From Nitrospirillum amazonense (lineage in GTDB: Bacteria > Pseudomonadota > Alphaproteobacteria > Azospirillales > Azospirillaceae), in assembly GCF_007828035.1 (NCBI RefSeq), contig NZ_VITV01000002.1, forward strand, positions 434,001-498,000: 64,000 bases of DNA, read 5' to 3'. The notes under the pieces are model-generated. The model saw only the letters and a list, made by a program, of their open reading frames with translations, searched no databases and was not told the origin of the DNA. Below, in pieces: positions 63,834 through 64,000 of this stretch (the stretch's first letter is position 1; the number at the start of each line of letters is the position of its first letter). Both the position numbers and the translations under genes were made by a program.

Positions 63834-64000
63834 TCAGCCCTTCAGCTTGGCGGTCAGGATCTCGTTCACCAGGGCGGGATTCGCCTTGCCCTGGGTGGCC
63901 TTCATGACCTGGCCGACGAAGAAGCCGAACAGCTTGTCCTTGCCGCTGCGGAACTCCGCCACCTTGTCGGCGTTGGCCGCCATCACGGCCGCGATGGCCT
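63834..64000 (-). CDS. gatB: Aspartyl/glutamyl-tRNA amidotransferase subunit B, C-terminal fragment
   Basis: The last 55 or so codons of gatB, cut by the window edge. The visible end ([20 protein letters not shown], then [23 protein letters not shown] and a final KG) is the GatB/YqeY tail domain that contacts tRNA. The enzyme converts Glu-tRNA(Gln), and often Asp-tRNA(Asn), to the amidated form, as in bacteria lacking GlnRS or AsnRS. The stop TGA is at 63834-63836. Confidence 0.9.
   Translation of the reverse strand, partial: AIAAVMAANADKVAEFRSGKDKLFGFFVGQVMKATQGKANPALVNEILTAKLKG

Overview
This 64 kb window is dense, GC-rich chromosomal DNA from an alphaproteobacterium, most likely order Rhodospirillales and, as a best guess, family Azospirillaceae. 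The evidence is the gene order rpiB-glyA-nrdR-ribD-ribE-ribBX-ribH-nusB-thiL, a Ros/MucR regulator, an Mg-type HemB, a K+-independent proton-pumping pyrophosphatase and the rpoZ-rsh-pdxJ-acpS-lepB-rnc block. I see no insertion sequence, prophage, CRISPR array or rRNA. One tRNA (Ser-GCT) is present. The left edge holds a YceD-like gene and the right edge cuts gatB.

Region by region. 0-4.3 kb: yceD-like gene, ubiquinol-cytochrome c chaperone, bamE, hppA. 4.4-13.2 kb: a long minus-strand housekeeping run (GNAT, fliL-like, thiL, nusB, riboflavin genes, nrdR, glyA, rpiB). 13.8-20.3 kb: mucR, a small conserved gene, an LdtR-like MarR regulator, a 3-hydroxyisobutyryl-CoA hydrolase, hemB, a VOC protein and two alpha/beta hydrolases. 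20.3-26.5 kb: an orphan motB with an EF-hand-like loop, bpt, a lone Csu/SCPU-like secreted subunit, a CPBP membrane protease and a secreted GH9 glucanase preceded by two LacI-type operator motifs. 26.6-53.9 kb: the conserved series folK, rpoZ, rsh, DUF2062, pdxJ, acpS, lepB, rnc, era, recO, parC, all on the minus strand and in order, but interrupted twice. 53.9-64 kb: NYN nuclease, UdgB, smpB, dapA, soluble lytic transglycosylase, XRE regulator, a MarR/S41 divergent pair, phnA-like gene, DUF4180, tRNA-Ser and gatB.

The two interruptions hold most of the accessory content. The recO-era gap (29.7-39.4 kb) contains a PAS-PAS-GGDEF-EAL phosphodiesterase, a small low-GC orphan gene flanked by 67-bp near-identical direct repeats, a parDE module with a palindromic operator, and a copper operon (copA, a TPR/glycosyltransferase-like gene, cueR) with a textbook CueR promoter. 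The rnc-era gap (40.4-46.9 kb) contains glpQ, an iron-linked cluster with two siderophore-interacting proteins, an AraC regulator and an M23-like protein.

The most unusual items are a single open frame fusing a YqjI-like PadR regulator (with a His/Gly-rich N-terminus) to a YqjH-like ferric-siderophore reductase, the EF-hand loop in the MotB linker, the repeat-flanked orphan gene, and the TPR gene translationally coupled to cueR. All functional calls rest on reading motifs by eye; no database search was run.
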